This document shows, one piece after another, positions 18,690 through 31,079 of a stretch of DNA of 64,000 nt; within the stretch, counting starts at the first letter, position 1, and each line of letters begins with the position of its first letter. The notes under the pieces are model-generated. The model saw only the letters and a list, made by a program, of their open reading frames with translations. It made no database searches and was not told the origin of the DNA. The position numbers and the translations under genes were made by a program. The DNA is from Epinephelus fuscoguttatus (lineage: Eukaryota > Chordata > Actinopteri > Perciformes > Serranidae), in the NCBI RefSeq assembly GCF_011397635.1, contig NC_064760.1:33065856-33129855 (forward strand). The letters are read 5' to 3'.

Positions 18690-19890
18690 ACACAGATCCT
18701 TCGCTTAAGTAAAAGTATCAGTACAACAATGTGAAGATACAAGTGAAAGTCCTGCATTAAAAAGTAAAAGTGCAGAAGTATTGTTAGTAAAATGTACTTA
18801 ATATATCAAAGGCAGAGTAGTCATTCTGCAGAGTGATGTTGCCTTATATATGACATCATTGGATTGTTAAAACTGATCTGCTGACCTGTTGCTAACTCAT
18901 ATCTATGACACTTACTGTATCATCATTGATAACAGCCATTCAATGGCCTGATAACAGCCAAATCAGCCGTGAATCATTTGTTAGCAGCATTTTATTGTTA
19001 TAGCTGGTGACCTCACTACCTCATATGTTAGGTAGTTAAGTCAGGTGGTTTCAACCAAGGGGTTGGGCTCCTTCAAAGGGTCACAAGATAATTCTAAGAG
19101 GTCATGAGATGATTTATGGGGGAGGAAAGGGGAGCATATCTATGTTTCCAGGGTTCTATGTTCCCCACTTAACCCTGCAAAAAAGCTTCTATGTTTCCCG
19201 CTCAACCAAGCGGGAAACATAGAACCCTTTTTGTGTAAGCGGGAAACATAGAAGCTTTTTTGCAGGGTTAAGTGGGGAACATAGAACCCTGGAAACATAG
19301 GGATGACCCCGAGGAAAGTAGGAAAAAAAGTTCTGCTGCATAAATTCATATAAAGTTTTTGAACTTTTGACATGAAAAGGAGCCTGGCTAGTCACTTTGT
19401 GAAGAGGCCACAAACCAAAAAGCTTGGGAACCACAAAAGACAACTTTGCAAACGTCTCAAAGACTTTAAATTTGGATGAAAAATTAAAGGTGAAAAAAAT
19501 CTTTTTTAGGTTGTAGATAAAACAACTTTTAAAACCATAACAGGACATCTTGATTGGATTTTCATACAGAGGTCATTCAACGCCTCAATGTTTGCTGGGT
19601 TCCTACAAATGTGATGTGATTTTCATGGCTGTTTTGGGTTATACATGGTCCAAAACAGGTGTCCACCATGGGCTAAATATTGGGACAACACATAAAAAAT
19701 AAAAGAAGTAAAATGTTATTCTGGAAAGTAACTATAGCTGTAAAATAAATATAGTGAAGTAAGAAGTAAAATATTAACTCTTGAAATGTGGTGGGATGGA
19801 AAGTATAAAGTAGCATGAAATCGAAAAACACTCGTGTAAAATAAAATGCAGACACAACAGTACTCAAGTACTGTACTTCCTGCAGGGGAC
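18690..19890. repeat. Interspersed AAGTAAAAGT-type repeat, interrupted
   Basis: The left part (18690-18860) has CTTAAGTAAAAGTATCAGTA and AAAGTCCTGCATT; the right part (19725-19885) ends ACAGTACTCAAGTACTGTAC. These are the two ends of a very common teleost element, also found at 36895-38075 and 62205-62765. Some 850 bases between include a hairpin (19140-19300) and may be a later insertion or the body of a longer member. Confidence 0.5.
19140..19300. repeat. Perfect hairpin, 63-bp arms, 35-bp loop
   Basis: Arms 19140-19202 and 19238-19300 are exact reverse complements over 63 bases. The loop also carries the core GGGAAACATAGAACCC. The core recurs at 19212, 19241, 19275 and 19291, so the structure looks like a short minisatellite of about 30 bases arranged head to head. 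Non-coding. Confidence 0.9.
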
Positions 19891-19894
19891 ATTA

Positions 19895-20400
19895 ACCATA
19901 GACTGTATGGACCTGGCTACCATGATGTCGCCCACTGGATTGTTGAGTGCCGTTTTGAGGCCTTAAGTTCGGCATTTCGACCGTCACCGCCTTGATTTTT
20001 TGAAACCAGAAGTGACCCTATCTGGACAAGAGGGTGGAGGTGTGGAGGAGCGAGGGGTGGATCTGACTCATAGGCTGTAGCAACACCACAAGCGGCCCTA
20101 CCCTTAAATATGCAGAACTTTAAGACTTGATAAAATGTAAACAGGTGAGTTACATAAAAATTCAACCCCCCCTTACAGTTGTCATGAATGGGGAAAATAG
20201 CCATAAAGACCAAAATTGTTTTTTTATACCAGCCTGTAAACATGTTTATTTCTGCTAAAAAGTTGGGCAATTTAACATTGAGGTCTATAGGGAGTGACTT
20301 GTTCCTGGAGCCAGCCTCAAATGGCCATTCAAGAAACTGGAGTTTTTGGCACTTCACTTTGACTTCATTTTTCAGCCCTGGAGGGTGCAGCTTGACGTTA
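19895..20400. repeat. Dispersed teleost repeat
   Basis: Begins ACCATAGACTGTATGGACC and includes TGAAACCAGAAGTGACC, then TGGAGCCAGCCTCAAATGG and TTTTTGGCACTTC. I recognise this ordered set from many fish genomes. The 146-codon minus frame across it is a by-product. A fragment of the same repeat lies at 56865-57010. Confidence 0.6.
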
Positions 20401-22274
20401 ACAAGCAGAAGAATTTTGGAAAACTAAAGAGGGGATTTTTTTTTTTTAAGAGATAGAAATTCTTCCACAGCACTCTGGCCTCTGCCTCTGTCTGCCTTTT
20501 ATCCCACTTAATAGCACTGAGAAAGATCTCCCAGTGGACCCTCAGTCCCCAGGCTTCCTTTTAGCCTCACTGACCTTTGATCCATGTTAGACTGTTTTAG
20601 TGTGAATCTTCCCTCATTACTCTCACTTTTGCACGTACGATATGTGTCTCTCAGAGGCTGTCTAAATGGTCTCTGTGATGACCAATCACTGTTCTTTCAT
20701 TTCCTTCTTCCAGCTTATTGCAGTGGTGTTATATGCACAGTGATGGCCTATCAAAACCAGCCCTTATGTGATGTCCAGTAACTACACAACAACATTGTAT
20801 GCCTTTTGATCTTGTTGATATAAGAGTTATATGAACGTTCTGTGTTTTGACAAAGAGCTGCAGCCCTACCTTAGGATTCAGCAGTTTTACTCATCAGATC
20901 TTGCCAATGGAAACACATTATTTTATCCGCTGTGATTCATCCTTTTGTGGGTTTGTTGGCGCCTTATAGCTTTTCCGCTCAGACACGACATCTTGCCTCG
21001 TGTATCAGCACCCAAAATGTTAGTGGCCTGCACCCGGGTCCCTCACGTGCACTGTGCCAACACACAAAAACATGTCATGATCTTCCGTCCCAGATACACG
21101 GACAGATACAGGAACACCCTGACGCTGGCCTACAGACACACATTCACACCCTCAACATAACAGGCATTCCACACATTGGAGAAACATGCAAGATCACCCA
21201 TGAGGCTACACGCTGAAGGCTTCCCGCTGCTAAAGCCTCCCACACAAAGCAGCTTAAACTCACTGTCTTCTGAAAGGAATGGACAATTAATATCTCACCT
21301 CTGTGTTCAAGCTTGAGGGTGCGTCGCGTCAAAAAGCCAGAGGGTGAAGCATCAGCCGACACACATGCCATCCCCTCCCTCCTCCCCCATAACAATATTC
21401 ACTTTCTCTGTCCCACCCCCTCTTTTCCTCACTCGTTTTTCTTGCTGTTTTGCTTCGTGTATCTAATTTCTACTGATTCTTCCTTCTCTCATCTAAAGTT
21501 ATTTCCTGTTTTAATTTTTCATTGTGGTCTCTCTGTGCATCTGTATGTCTATCTGTCTTTGCTTCTCCGCTGTACTGGGGGTTTCAGCACACACACACAG
21601 AGCTTCCTGTGAGTGTGGGGGTGTGGTTTACAAGAATTTTTGACACCATGACTTCTGCTATTATGACTATTTTCTCTCTTATGAGCAACATTGATCGGCT
21701 GTCCGCTTCTTTTGATGACAGTTGAAAACTTAATATAATATCAGGACTGAGAATCAGTACTAAAAGTAGAAACAGAGAGGTACATTTGGGGTCTTTTTTT
21801 TTTAACTGTTGTTGGTTTCTTTTTCTCACATATTCAACTCTGAGATCCTGAGATCACTCAACACAGTATTGTCAGTAGCTTGATAGCAGATAAAGTTTAA
21901 TGCAATGCTGGTGGTATGACAGGGAGAAGTGGGTACATTTTGGTGGGCGGATCAGACAACTGGCAGTTCTTCCTAAGGTGGGCAGCACACATCTGCTCGG
22001 TGGTGGGGGTAGCCTCAGAGTTGGCACAGACTTAGATTTAGCAGATGCAAGAGGAGGTGGGTGGGGGGAGATGACTTTTCGGTTTGAAAGCCGACCTCAG
22101 AGCCTGGCAGTTACAAAGCTGCTGCAACTGCTGCCAACTGTCTTCACTACTTTGCATTGTGAGAGGAAGTACAGCCAAAATGAGTTGGCACCTGTTTTCA
22201 TTCGATGTCACCCAAAGGAAACCTCACTATGAAGCTGCACAAACAACACAGCACCAGATAAAACAGATAGCGCT

Positions 22275-22280
22275 TTTATT
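22275..22280 (-). terminator. p2ry10: Polyadenylation signal of p2ry10
   Basis: TTTATT on + (AATAAA on -), about 325 bases after the p2ry10 stop codon. Confidence 0.5.
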
Positions 22281-22602
22281 TACAGAACATTTACATACAG
22301 CATTGACATTTATGATGTAGCTTATTTAAAGTTGTTGTATTTTTATAGTAAGATAAACAACCAGCTGTAGCTTATGTACACAAGGCCACTGTGATGATGT
22401 TCACATAGATATTACTGTACACACACTCATGAAACACATCCGTTCAGTTGCTGATTGATGATTTGTTTGTTCTAAAGCGGTGTTGTCTGGGAAGTCTTCA
22501 TGCTGGGGTCAAAGCTCTTCGGTCAGTTTGTATTCAGACAGCTGTAACATGTGAAATCATCTCATCCAACTTGGATCTTGTCAGTCTGTTTACAAGAGTG
22601 CA

Positions 22603-24919
22603 CTATCTGTCATCTTTAGCCGTGTCATTCTCCTTAGGAAAAAACAAATTAGCATCTGAATAATGCTGCTCCCTGTCTGAGCAGCTACTCTCCATGCTCG
22701 TCATTCTGTGCTGTGTGGGACGCTGGATCGGGGAGCTGATCGGGGAGGAGAGGAGCGAGGCGGTGAAGGAGGAGGTGCGCCTGGTGAGGTGCAATCTGAA
22801 CTCTGCATTCAGAAAGTAATAAAGCAGAGGGTTGAGGCAGCAGCTCAGGCTCGCAAGGCACAGAGACACCGGGTGGAACTGACGCACAGCCAGCCTCGTT
22901 GCACAGTGGGACACTACGTCCTGCGACACCATCAGGTAGAGCAGGAAGTTGAGATGGTAGGGGGCAAAGCAGAACAAGAAGAGGGCAGAGCAGCTCAGCA
23001 CCATCCGTAGAGCGCGCCGCTTCTCAGCGTTTATCTGCTTTTCGTGGTATTTATCTGTGTGACCATTGGAGGTGACTGACTGGATTCGGCTGCGTGCTGA
23101 GGAGTTGAGTGTGGTTGAGTTTGCATTCTCATTTTTTTGGTTGAGGGAGCGGGTGATGCGGATTGAGCTAAAAGTGATGCAGGCCAGAGGAATAATGAAA
23201 CCAAACAGCTCAGCAAGAGTTATCATGGTGACAGCCAGAGAGAGGGACAGACGACGCATGGGCAAATCCTTAAAACAGCTGACTTTGGTAGAGCTAGGAC
23301 TTGAGCCTGGCCCGAGGCTGCTGGGGCTCATACTTGTAGGTGGCACATGAAGCTTGGTGTAACCTACCTGCTGGGTAGAACTGGCATACAGAGAATAGGA
23401 CATGTTATAGACTGTCTGTGTACTAATGCTAGGACTGGTGGAGCTGTTACTGCTGCTGCTCCGCATCAGGATGAAAGGTGAGCAAGCCAGACCGACCACC
23501 ACCCACACTATAAGACTGATCAACAGGTCATAGCGCCGCCTCCACCGGCGAGCTGAGAATGGGTCAAGCAGGAAGACACATCTCTGCACGCTGATACACA
23601 CCTGGAAACAGAAAAAAAAGTTGCATGAAAATTCTCAGCCACATTCAGAGCCACATGAGGTAAATTTGTTCCAAGAACAGAGAAGAAGGGAGGCTTAGAC
23701 ATGAAGGACTTCCTGTTATAAATTAACATTTGACTCCTTTTAAATAGATGAATTAGCTGTGGTTTGAGTTCCCATGCTCCCTCTAGTGTCCTCACAGAAT
23801 TTAAGCATTACTTTTCCTTTACTGCCTGCTTACCAAAAACACTATAGCAGCGTACATGTTGAGGTATTTGAGGTAGAAGCAGAACAAGCAGATGCCTCGT
23901 CCGAAGGGCCAGGTGTGTGTGAAGTAATAATATATCCTGAGGGGCAGAGAGAGGATGTGGGCCAGGTCTGCTAGTGCCAGGTTTATCATGAAGATCACAG
24001 CCTTGGTCTTCTTACTGTGGAGCAACATGCAGAAGAGTTAGCCATGTGCAGACCCGTCTGTGTGTGTGTACTTGTACTTATGACATAGTGGGGACAGGAC
24101 CACATATTTAACAAACAGTGTGAGGACATTTTTGGAGACTGAGGACATTTAAAGTGAAGACATTTTGGCCTGTCCTCACTTCTTCAAAGGCCATTTAGAG
24201 GGTTAAGAATCGGTTTTAAGGTTCAGGTTACAATTAGGGGGCCACATCAGGGGCCCGGGCCCAGATCAGGGTACACTTGAACCCATTGTCCTGTTTGTTT
24301 GATTAGTGTCAACACTGTGTATTTTACCCAGGCACAGTATGCCACTCTGTGCCCAAGTCTGCTTGAAAAAGGGGTCTGGAGTACAGTACGGTGTTTGGCA
24401 GGCATCAGATGTAAACATCAACTATACCAAAACACGGAAGTGGACTGCTTTTAAAACAACTTCAAGGAGTTTTAAACTGGTTATAAACCAGTCTCAGTTC
24501 AATACGGATGCCTATTCATCAGAGGGCAGTGAAGCTGGGGAAAAGGGCGGAAAGCTCAGAGCCCGACAGCAGTGGCTCCTCATCTGACCATGAGTAGAGC
24601 TTCCCCTTGCTGGTCAGCTGGTCCCCACAGATGACAGTCTCTGCAGCAGTGTCTGTTTGTGGCGCCCTTTTAGAAAATGTAGCACAACAAAAATGTTATG
24701 AAGATGATGACGCAAGTTTTCTTTGGGTACGAAACAACATCAGTAGGGTGAGAGCTGAGTGGCGTGTGAGTGGAGAGGAGTAGCGAATCGTACTTGGACA
24801 TGATATGAATCAACTGTACCTAATACGAAAATGGCAATGCCCTAGTTTGGAGTTAGGGTTAGCCATTTAGATGTGGAGATAAGGGGTTAGGGTAAGGGGC
24901 TAGGAATGAATTAATGAAT

Positions 24920-24956
<37 letters not shown>

Positions 24957-25140
24957 ACCTAATGTGTCTGCAGAGGACCCAGAGAGCAGTGGTGTTGAGC
25001 AGCAGCCCAGGGATGAAGAGCAGCAGGTAGAAGTAGGTGTACATCTTATCCATGCGCTGGTCCCAGCTGGTCATGTTGTGTCCACAGGAGGAGTTGGCCG
25101 GGGATGCTCCAGACATATTCAGAGTCATTTCCTGCCTCAT
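22603..25140 (-). CDS. p2ry10: Putative lysophosphatidylserine receptor P2RY10, three coding exons
   Basis: Delta-branch rhodopsin-like receptor. Exon 1 25140-24959, exon 2 24014-23834, exon 3 23601-22603; introns of phase 2 and phase 0; 453 residues from the first in-frame ATG (human 339). ATGs at 25128 and 25116 are alternative starts with better context. Diagnostic segments: LLLNTTALWVLCRHI joined to SKKTKAVIFMINLALADL, very like human P2RY10; LSLPLRIYYY; WPFGRGICLFCFYLKYLNMY; VQRC in place of DRY; CFAPYHLNF in TM6; LNPLLYYF in TM7. Extra length comes from an extracellular loop 2 of about 61 residues between TM4 and the conserved Cys (sequons NSS and NMS), a longer Asn/Ser-rich third intracellular loop, and a Ser-rich tail. 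A GT array abuts the exon 1 donor. Confidence 0.93.
24060..24245. repeat. Dispersed repeat in p2ry10 intron
   Basis: GACATAGTGGGGACAGGACC, GTGAGGACATTTTTGGAG and GGTTAAGAATCGGTTTTAAG in this order match a common teleost repeat that often ends in TTAGGG-like runs. Related TTAGGGTTAG wording occurs again at 24850-24905. Confidence 0.5.
24922..24954. repeat. GT microsatellite at p2ry10 splice donor
   Basis: About 16 GT units ending three bases before the donor GT (24958-24957) of p2ry10 exon 1, so the intron starts GTAAACACACAC on the transcript strand. Confidence 0.95.
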
Positions 25141-25217
25141 ACAAACACTGATGGCATAACTTAACAGCAATTTCCTGTGATCAGTCCTTCATCATGTCAC
25201 TCACACACCCTGAACAC
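25141..25217 (-). other. p2ry10: p2ry10 5' untranslated part of exon
   Basis: A strong acceptor, TTATTCTCTTTCAG, ends at 25218, so the exon holding the p2ry10 start begins at 25217. A short upstream frame (ATGATGAAGGACTGA) lies within this leader and could damp translation. Confidence 0.55.
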
Positions 25218-25220
25218 CTG

Positions 25221-27512
25221 AAAGAGAATAAGGAGAGATGATTGGTAGTGGAATGGATACTACTGCATAAGCATTATTTTCTAACATAATATTTCCAGAA
25301 AATCCCAATTTGTTGCCACCATTTGTTAATAAGATCCCCCTTTGCAAAGAATGTATATGTTATAACTAATGGCCTTTTAACACAATTTAATAATGGTTTG
25401 TGGATTGGTTATAAGCTATTAATAAGGACATTTGGGTTGCTAGGTTGTGAAGAAACTCTCTTGGTCTCACATAGGGTCCATCAGTAGCTGTTCTGGAGCT
25501 TTTGGTTGTGCGCCATGATCCTCCTCAGCACATGAAGTTTGTCCAATTGTCACTGAATTGAATAATAATAAAATGTCCATTTTTTCTGAGTATTGTAAGA
25601 ACTGCTTAAAAAGCTGGAATTGAAAGTTCATTTTTTAAAATTGGAAACAGCAGTCTGCAAAACAGTCTCTACAGCCAACTGCTTCCCAATTTCAAAAATT
25701 AACTTTGAGTCTCATTTTTGGGTAGTTTCCTCCTGTGGTATAACACTTTTTTTTTTTTTTTTTTTTTTTTTAGCTTGCTCTTTAGTTCATCCCCCCCAAT
25801 GGTCTGTTGGACTACTAACCTTCTGGAAAAAGGCTGCAGGGCATCTGGACCACAATCTGTTTTTAACATCTTATTAACATTTACAAATGCAGACAGAATG
25901 TTTTTGGATTCCTTACTTTCTAAAGAAAAAACACTGTTATGTTTGCAGTTTCAAATGAAACCACTATTAGAGGGGCATGAGTTTCACTTTCTTATAAGCC
26001 ACCTGATCTACTTATATAGATAGTCATATACAAAACTGATATCAAAGTTGTAAGACTGCAGAAGCTTTGCGTGTAAGTGATCAGAAATGTGCTCTGCTAA
26101 TAGTAAGTATAAAATATCTACAGTTATTTATTTTTTACATCATCAAAGGGATGCCACTCAACCCTTAATAACGTTTTTTTTTTTTTTTTTTTTTTAAATA
26201 TTTCATCAAGTCTGCAGTTGTAAATGTTGATATGTAACCTAGTTCATAAATGTATTTCAGCCAATATGCAGCCTTTTCCAAGATGGTAAGTGGTCCTAAA
26301 GTCTATTGGAGTGATTTCCCTGATGCACTGAAGAGCTAGCAGCAAACAAAGAGCAGGTAATCATGCTGGTGGAGGATAAACAGCAGCCAATGAGATTTAC
26401 AAAACCTGGCAACCCAAACGTTGATGTGATGGCTCACAGTTGAATGATTTGTCAGATATTAATCAAGCCATTAGTTGAAACTAACTGCCTTATTATAAAA
26501 CGGTGCTAAAATATCACATGAAATATGTTATAGGAAACAAATTAAACATCAAATTCACATAGTTCACAAAATTTAACAGGAGTATGCAGAAAGCTGAGGT
26601 GCCACAGTTCTGGTATGTATCATCTGGCTGAATCATGGCTTGGCTTTCTTAAAGTATGACAGTGTTTGTTTTTGTCTGTGCCATGTATTTACTGGGTGCC
26701 AAATGAAACAGGGTTATGAAAAAAACTGATAGAAAGTGTAGTAAATCAGAAATGTCTCTTGCCAAAGATTGCAGCAGGAAATGTGTGGAAACAAGACAGA
26801 CCATTTTCTCTTCTTATCACCGAAGTATCACCCTTCCTTCTGCCATCAAGACCACACCACACCCTTCCTTTGCCAGCCCTAACCCTAACCCCTAACAGTT
26901 TGTTTTTTAACTGCTTCACATTAATTTTCACCACTTCTGACTCCTTGTGTCATTTTGGCTGTTGGGTCTGTCAGTGTGACGCAGTCAGCCAACAGATTGC
27001 CCCACGTTACCTACTCAGTTTGAGTTGTGCAACAGTGAGCCCACAAACTTGAATTTCAGGAAGTAATACGCAGGTTTGAGGGAACTTGAGAGGATAAATT
27101 GGTGACTTGCATTTTCTCAGCGTTGTTGCGTGATGAAAAATTTGTCAATTTTAAAATTCATTTGTTCAGTTTTTCAAACTTTATGTTTCATTCTTTAAGT
27201 CAAATCACTGATGAAACCACCAGATAGTGCCGCAGTGATATGATTTAGTCTGCATGACAACAAGACAAAAATTCTTTTTTTTAACTTTTTTTTTTTTTAC
27301 CTAATTCGAGTTTAATAATGCCTGTAACATGAAGCTCGTAATATGTGCACACTGATACATTTTGATATGCTGTGAAGTGAAAGAGGATTTAATACCAAAC
27401 CTCCTATCATCAGCAAAATGTGAAGCATGACATTGACCACAAATGCTCAGACAAAGCACAGAAGTGCGACTGCTTCACAGACATTATGTCTCTGAACAAA
27501 CACTGTGTATTT
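25221..27512. other. Probable 5' intron of p2ry10
   Basis: AT-rich, with poly-T runs at about 25747-25771, 26176-26195 and 27287-27298 and a small CCCTAA-like run at 26878-26895. No exon or known repeat is evident. Its intron status follows from the splice sites at 25218 and 27514. Confidence 0.4.
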
Positions 27513-27514
27513 AC

Positions 27515-27700
27515 CTTTTGCTTCTCTGTCATCTCCCTAAATGATCAGCATGGATGGAGGGGAGAGGTGAAAGCCGGGAGTGACCACCAGTGACCGCATG
27601 CTCCAGCAGCTTCACGTTTCTCTGCAAACAGCAGCCTGATGCACAAACGCACTCTCCTCCTCGTGCTGTACAGTAGCAAACGAGGTCAACGGCAAACCTT
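27515..27700 (-). other. p2ry10: Probable p2ry10 first exon (untranslated)
   Basis: On the minus strand the sequence ends GAAGCAAAAG followed by GTAAATAC, a good donor at 27514-27513, matching the acceptor at 25218. The exon is moderately GC-rich. The upstream limit is a guess because the transcription start is not visible. Confidence 0.4.
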
Positions 27701-30700
27701 CCTGTCGCACCAAAAGCAGCAGAGACCTTTCTGTCAGTGTGTTGATGTGAACAAGTCAGCTTTTACGCGCCACTGATGTGGTTTCTGCTTGAATGCACAA
27801 CATGATGGCGTCTGCTGTGGGCTGTTCTCGGTTTGTTATGTATGGTGATGAGGGGAAGGGGAAGCTCTGCCCTCATGCATGTGAGTGTTTTTCTACCGTT
27901 TGTGACGTCACTCCGCCCCTAGCAACTCAGCCAAAACTAAAGATGCACACAGTATTGGGCAGGCGGAGGGTAAGTGAGAAAGAAAACAAGATGACAGCAG
28001 TTACTGGTAGAGACATTGATGTTAAAGAAGACAGATGGACAGGAAGGAAGATGTTAGTTCCTCGTATCTCTGAAGTTTTAAAAATGCAGGTGACTTGGTC
28101 AGTGGACACAGCTTAGTCTGGGGACATGCAGTTTATAGGTACGCATCTACACTGTTATGTGGTACTACAGGTTAAATTTAGTCTCACTTGCATGCTGCAG
28201 TGTTTGGAGATAAAAAAATGCAGCCACCCACTTCCCCTATCAGATGCTACACTTCCTTTTTTAAAGCTGTTGTTTATCAGAGTGTGATTTTGTAAGGTAG
28301 ATCTGTCAGGATGTTTCATTTGTGCTTTAGTCCTCTGAAACCTTCCCTGAGGTCACTGACAGCAGCAAGTAGCGATTTGCCCTCTCGTGATACATGTATG
28401 GTTTCAGTTGTGTGTCATGTAGAAAGATTAAGTTTTCACATGTATCTGAAATGCAAAACCACAGTCCCACAAAATGGCAGCAGTTTAATCATCCTGTTAG
28501 TTTCACACCGCCCTGTACGCATGAAGTCACGCCCAGAGAAAATGACTTACTGACAGGTTCCCAGGCCTGTGCCAGGCACATGCACATCGTGTCTGTGCAG
28601 TTCAATATAGAGCCAGGACAGACAAGGTGATAATCAGCACACATGCTGAAGGCAGAGGAACATAGTTAACAGCTGGTAGAGTCTAATCTGGTGCTAAACT
28701 TTCTGTCCTCACTTATGGCCACTAGATGTCAGAACAGGCCAGTACTCAAGAGTTAAGTCAGAGTATGCATTTTTTTCCCCTTACAATCACAAGAGCAGAT
28801 TGCTCCATTAAAGGACACATTTAAGAGCTGAGTGCCTTCTGTTGCAATATTTCAGTACATTCTTGACATGAACCACTTGATGGGTAAAGGCCAGTTCTTT
28901 AATATTTTTCTACCCTCCCACTTTCCTTACTGTCCTCTCTACAGTACTTCTCCCCACTCCAGTGTATTAGTCGTCCTCTCTGCTACCCTTGACCTCAAAA
29001 TCCCAGAGGAGTCTATCTACTGTTGTCTCTCTGTCTCTGTTGCTGGATACACATGGTCACATCACTCACACTACCAGAGAGCACTACTAGAATTACTAGT
29101 TTTTTTCTCTCTCTCTTAAACACTCTATACATACTGCTGCTGGAGGTATAGGGGCGTATGACATTTCCAAGTAAGGCCACGAATCTCTAACTATGCATGG
29201 CTCTATGAAAGTATGGATAAACAACTTGTAACAACATCGTCTTGTATAATGTCCCAGTCAAAAAAAAAAAAAAAAAGGTTTCCTTTCCAGTGGGAGTCTT
29301 TAGTATGTATACAGAAACCTATAGACACTCCTGCTGCTGGCCCTTATGGCAGCTCAATTCACTGTCACTGTTAAAGGCTAACACACAAGCAAGCCAAGAA
29401 CATGCTAGTGACAGACCTAAAAGCTCCCTGGGCTTCTTTTGCTTTCTGTGTAGTCAGTTAGCCAGCTTGTTAGCTCAGCTGCTGATGGGAAAGATCTTAG
29501 TTTATTAAAAAGTATTTGTACCATTGACACCTGTCTCACAGCTGTGTGTTATTGCTCTCTCTGAGAATGGTTAAAGGAATACTTCACCCACAAAACAATC
29601 ATTTGTATATATTAATTACTACCCTTTACTTACAGTAAACAAAGAATCAAAAATCCTAGAAAATTTGATGAATTTAGGCAAAAGTAGGCCACTTTTAACA
29701 ACAGCAAAACTATATCAAAACATGCAATTACAAACTCTCACACAACTTGTGCAGTATAATCCAAGTCTCTCTTGGACTCTCCAGCTCTCTTAACATTCAA
29801 AGCAGAATCCAGTAGTCTGCTATCGGTAAACAAATTTGCATGTCAGAGTTCACCAAAGTTGAAGTAGGTGTGAAAGCAAAGACAATGCCCATTACAATTA
29901 ATTTGATTTAACTGTGATTTTGCCATTTTAGTAATAGAAGTTTATGTACTGATGACATACTCAAAGCCTTTTGGATAAAAGTATTCACCACTCATCCCAC
30001 AAATTCATACACGCGAACTCAGCAAACAGTAAGATTTGCTGACATTAGTGTTTTGCTCTACGTGCAGTGTTAACACCAAGATTTTGGGTATTTAGTCAAC
30101 AGTGTTCACCCGTACTTTGGAGTGTGTGGCCATTGCTGTGTGTAAGAGACTTTGAGCAGATCTGCAGTCTAAGGCCAGATTAAGACAGAGAGACCTCATT
30201 CAGAAGCAAACAATGGACCATTGCTCCAGTCATAATAAGCATTTGGCCTGTGACACAGCACACAGGCCAAGGTTCTCCACTGGATCAGAGCTGTCCTCTG
30301 CTCCAAGAACAAGATCGCACTGATCTGCTCCATGAAAATGAAGAGCCGGAGTAGAAAAACTCATCCATGAGTTCAAACCTACAGTCATGCTAACAAAAGC
30401 CAGGTCAGACTCTGTTTGACCGCACCAACGGGCACAAGGCTGTGGACAGAAATAATAAATGTGGCCATGAAAGGGATTCAAAACAGACATTTAATGGCCT
30501 CAAACGTCAACATGAGACACATTTAACTCAGTAGGTCAGCGCGCTGCTGTGTTATAATAACAATGGGTCTCACCACACTAAAAGTGACATAACATTAATG
30601 TCTAACATGATATAATGTGCTGTGGAAGCTTGAACTTTATGACAATAACACTTAAGGGCTCAGTGTGTTACAAAAGAACTAAACAGCATATTTCAACAAT

Positions 30701-31000
30701 GTGGACGGAAACCTCCATTCTGTCCACAATCCAGTGCATTTGTGAGTGTTTGTGTGTGTTAAGCCTGAGTGATAATGTGTTGCAGTCTCTTTTAGAGGCT
30801 CTGCGTGTCTCTGGACAATAGTCCTGGTGTGGCTGGGTCTCTGATCCCTGTAGTGTTCACTCATAATAAACACACACAGATACATTCCTCTGCTCTCCAG
30901 TGGTGGATTAATCCGTAAAGCCCAGGCCATACCTCAGGACTTACCTCAGGACTTAACTAATCTGCTGAGTTATGTGTTTGTCACTTCCAGGACCAAACAG
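27701..31000. other. Spacer between p2ry10 and lpar4
   Basis: No host exon seen. 29572-29660 begins TAAAGGAATACTTCACCCAC, the start of a common fish miniature element that may run to about 29900. A poly-A run lies at 29262-29277 and a CCACTAGATG repeat tail at 28718. The remainder shows no clear structure. Confidence 0.5.
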
Positions 31001-31008
31001 CTGATTGC

Positions 31009-31014
31009 TTTATT
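31009..31014 (-). terminator. lpar4: Polyadenylation signal of lpar4
   Basis: TTTATT on + (AATAAA on -), only 66 bases after the lpar4 stop codon. Longer 3' ends are possible. Confidence 0.5.
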
Positions 31015-31079
31015 TTTCAAATTCAGGGCTCCCGTCAAACCCAAACTGTCCTTCTTTACCTTCCTTCTCTCCTGCTGAG

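Larger units (their letters stand above)
17340..22270. other. Spacer between gpr174 and p2ry10
   Basis: Holds the gpr174 5' region and then repeats (18690-20400, listed separately). 20450-22260 is pyrimidine-rich and unmarked, with several short open frames that resemble no family. No host exon is evident, although a gpr174 5' untranslated exon could lie near 17340-17560. Confidence 0.55.

Noticed and set aside
19189-19548. 119-codon minus frame across the hairpin
   Set aside because: The frame is produced by the repeated hairpin sequence and has no protein-like features beyond that.
19917-20357. 146-codon minus frame
   Set aside because: It lies wholly in a common teleost dispersed repeat.
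26878-26898. Telomere-like CCCTAA run (also TTAGGG words near 24850)
   Set aside because: Only two or three units in each case, inside ordinary repeats; not evidence for an interstitial telomere or chromosome end.
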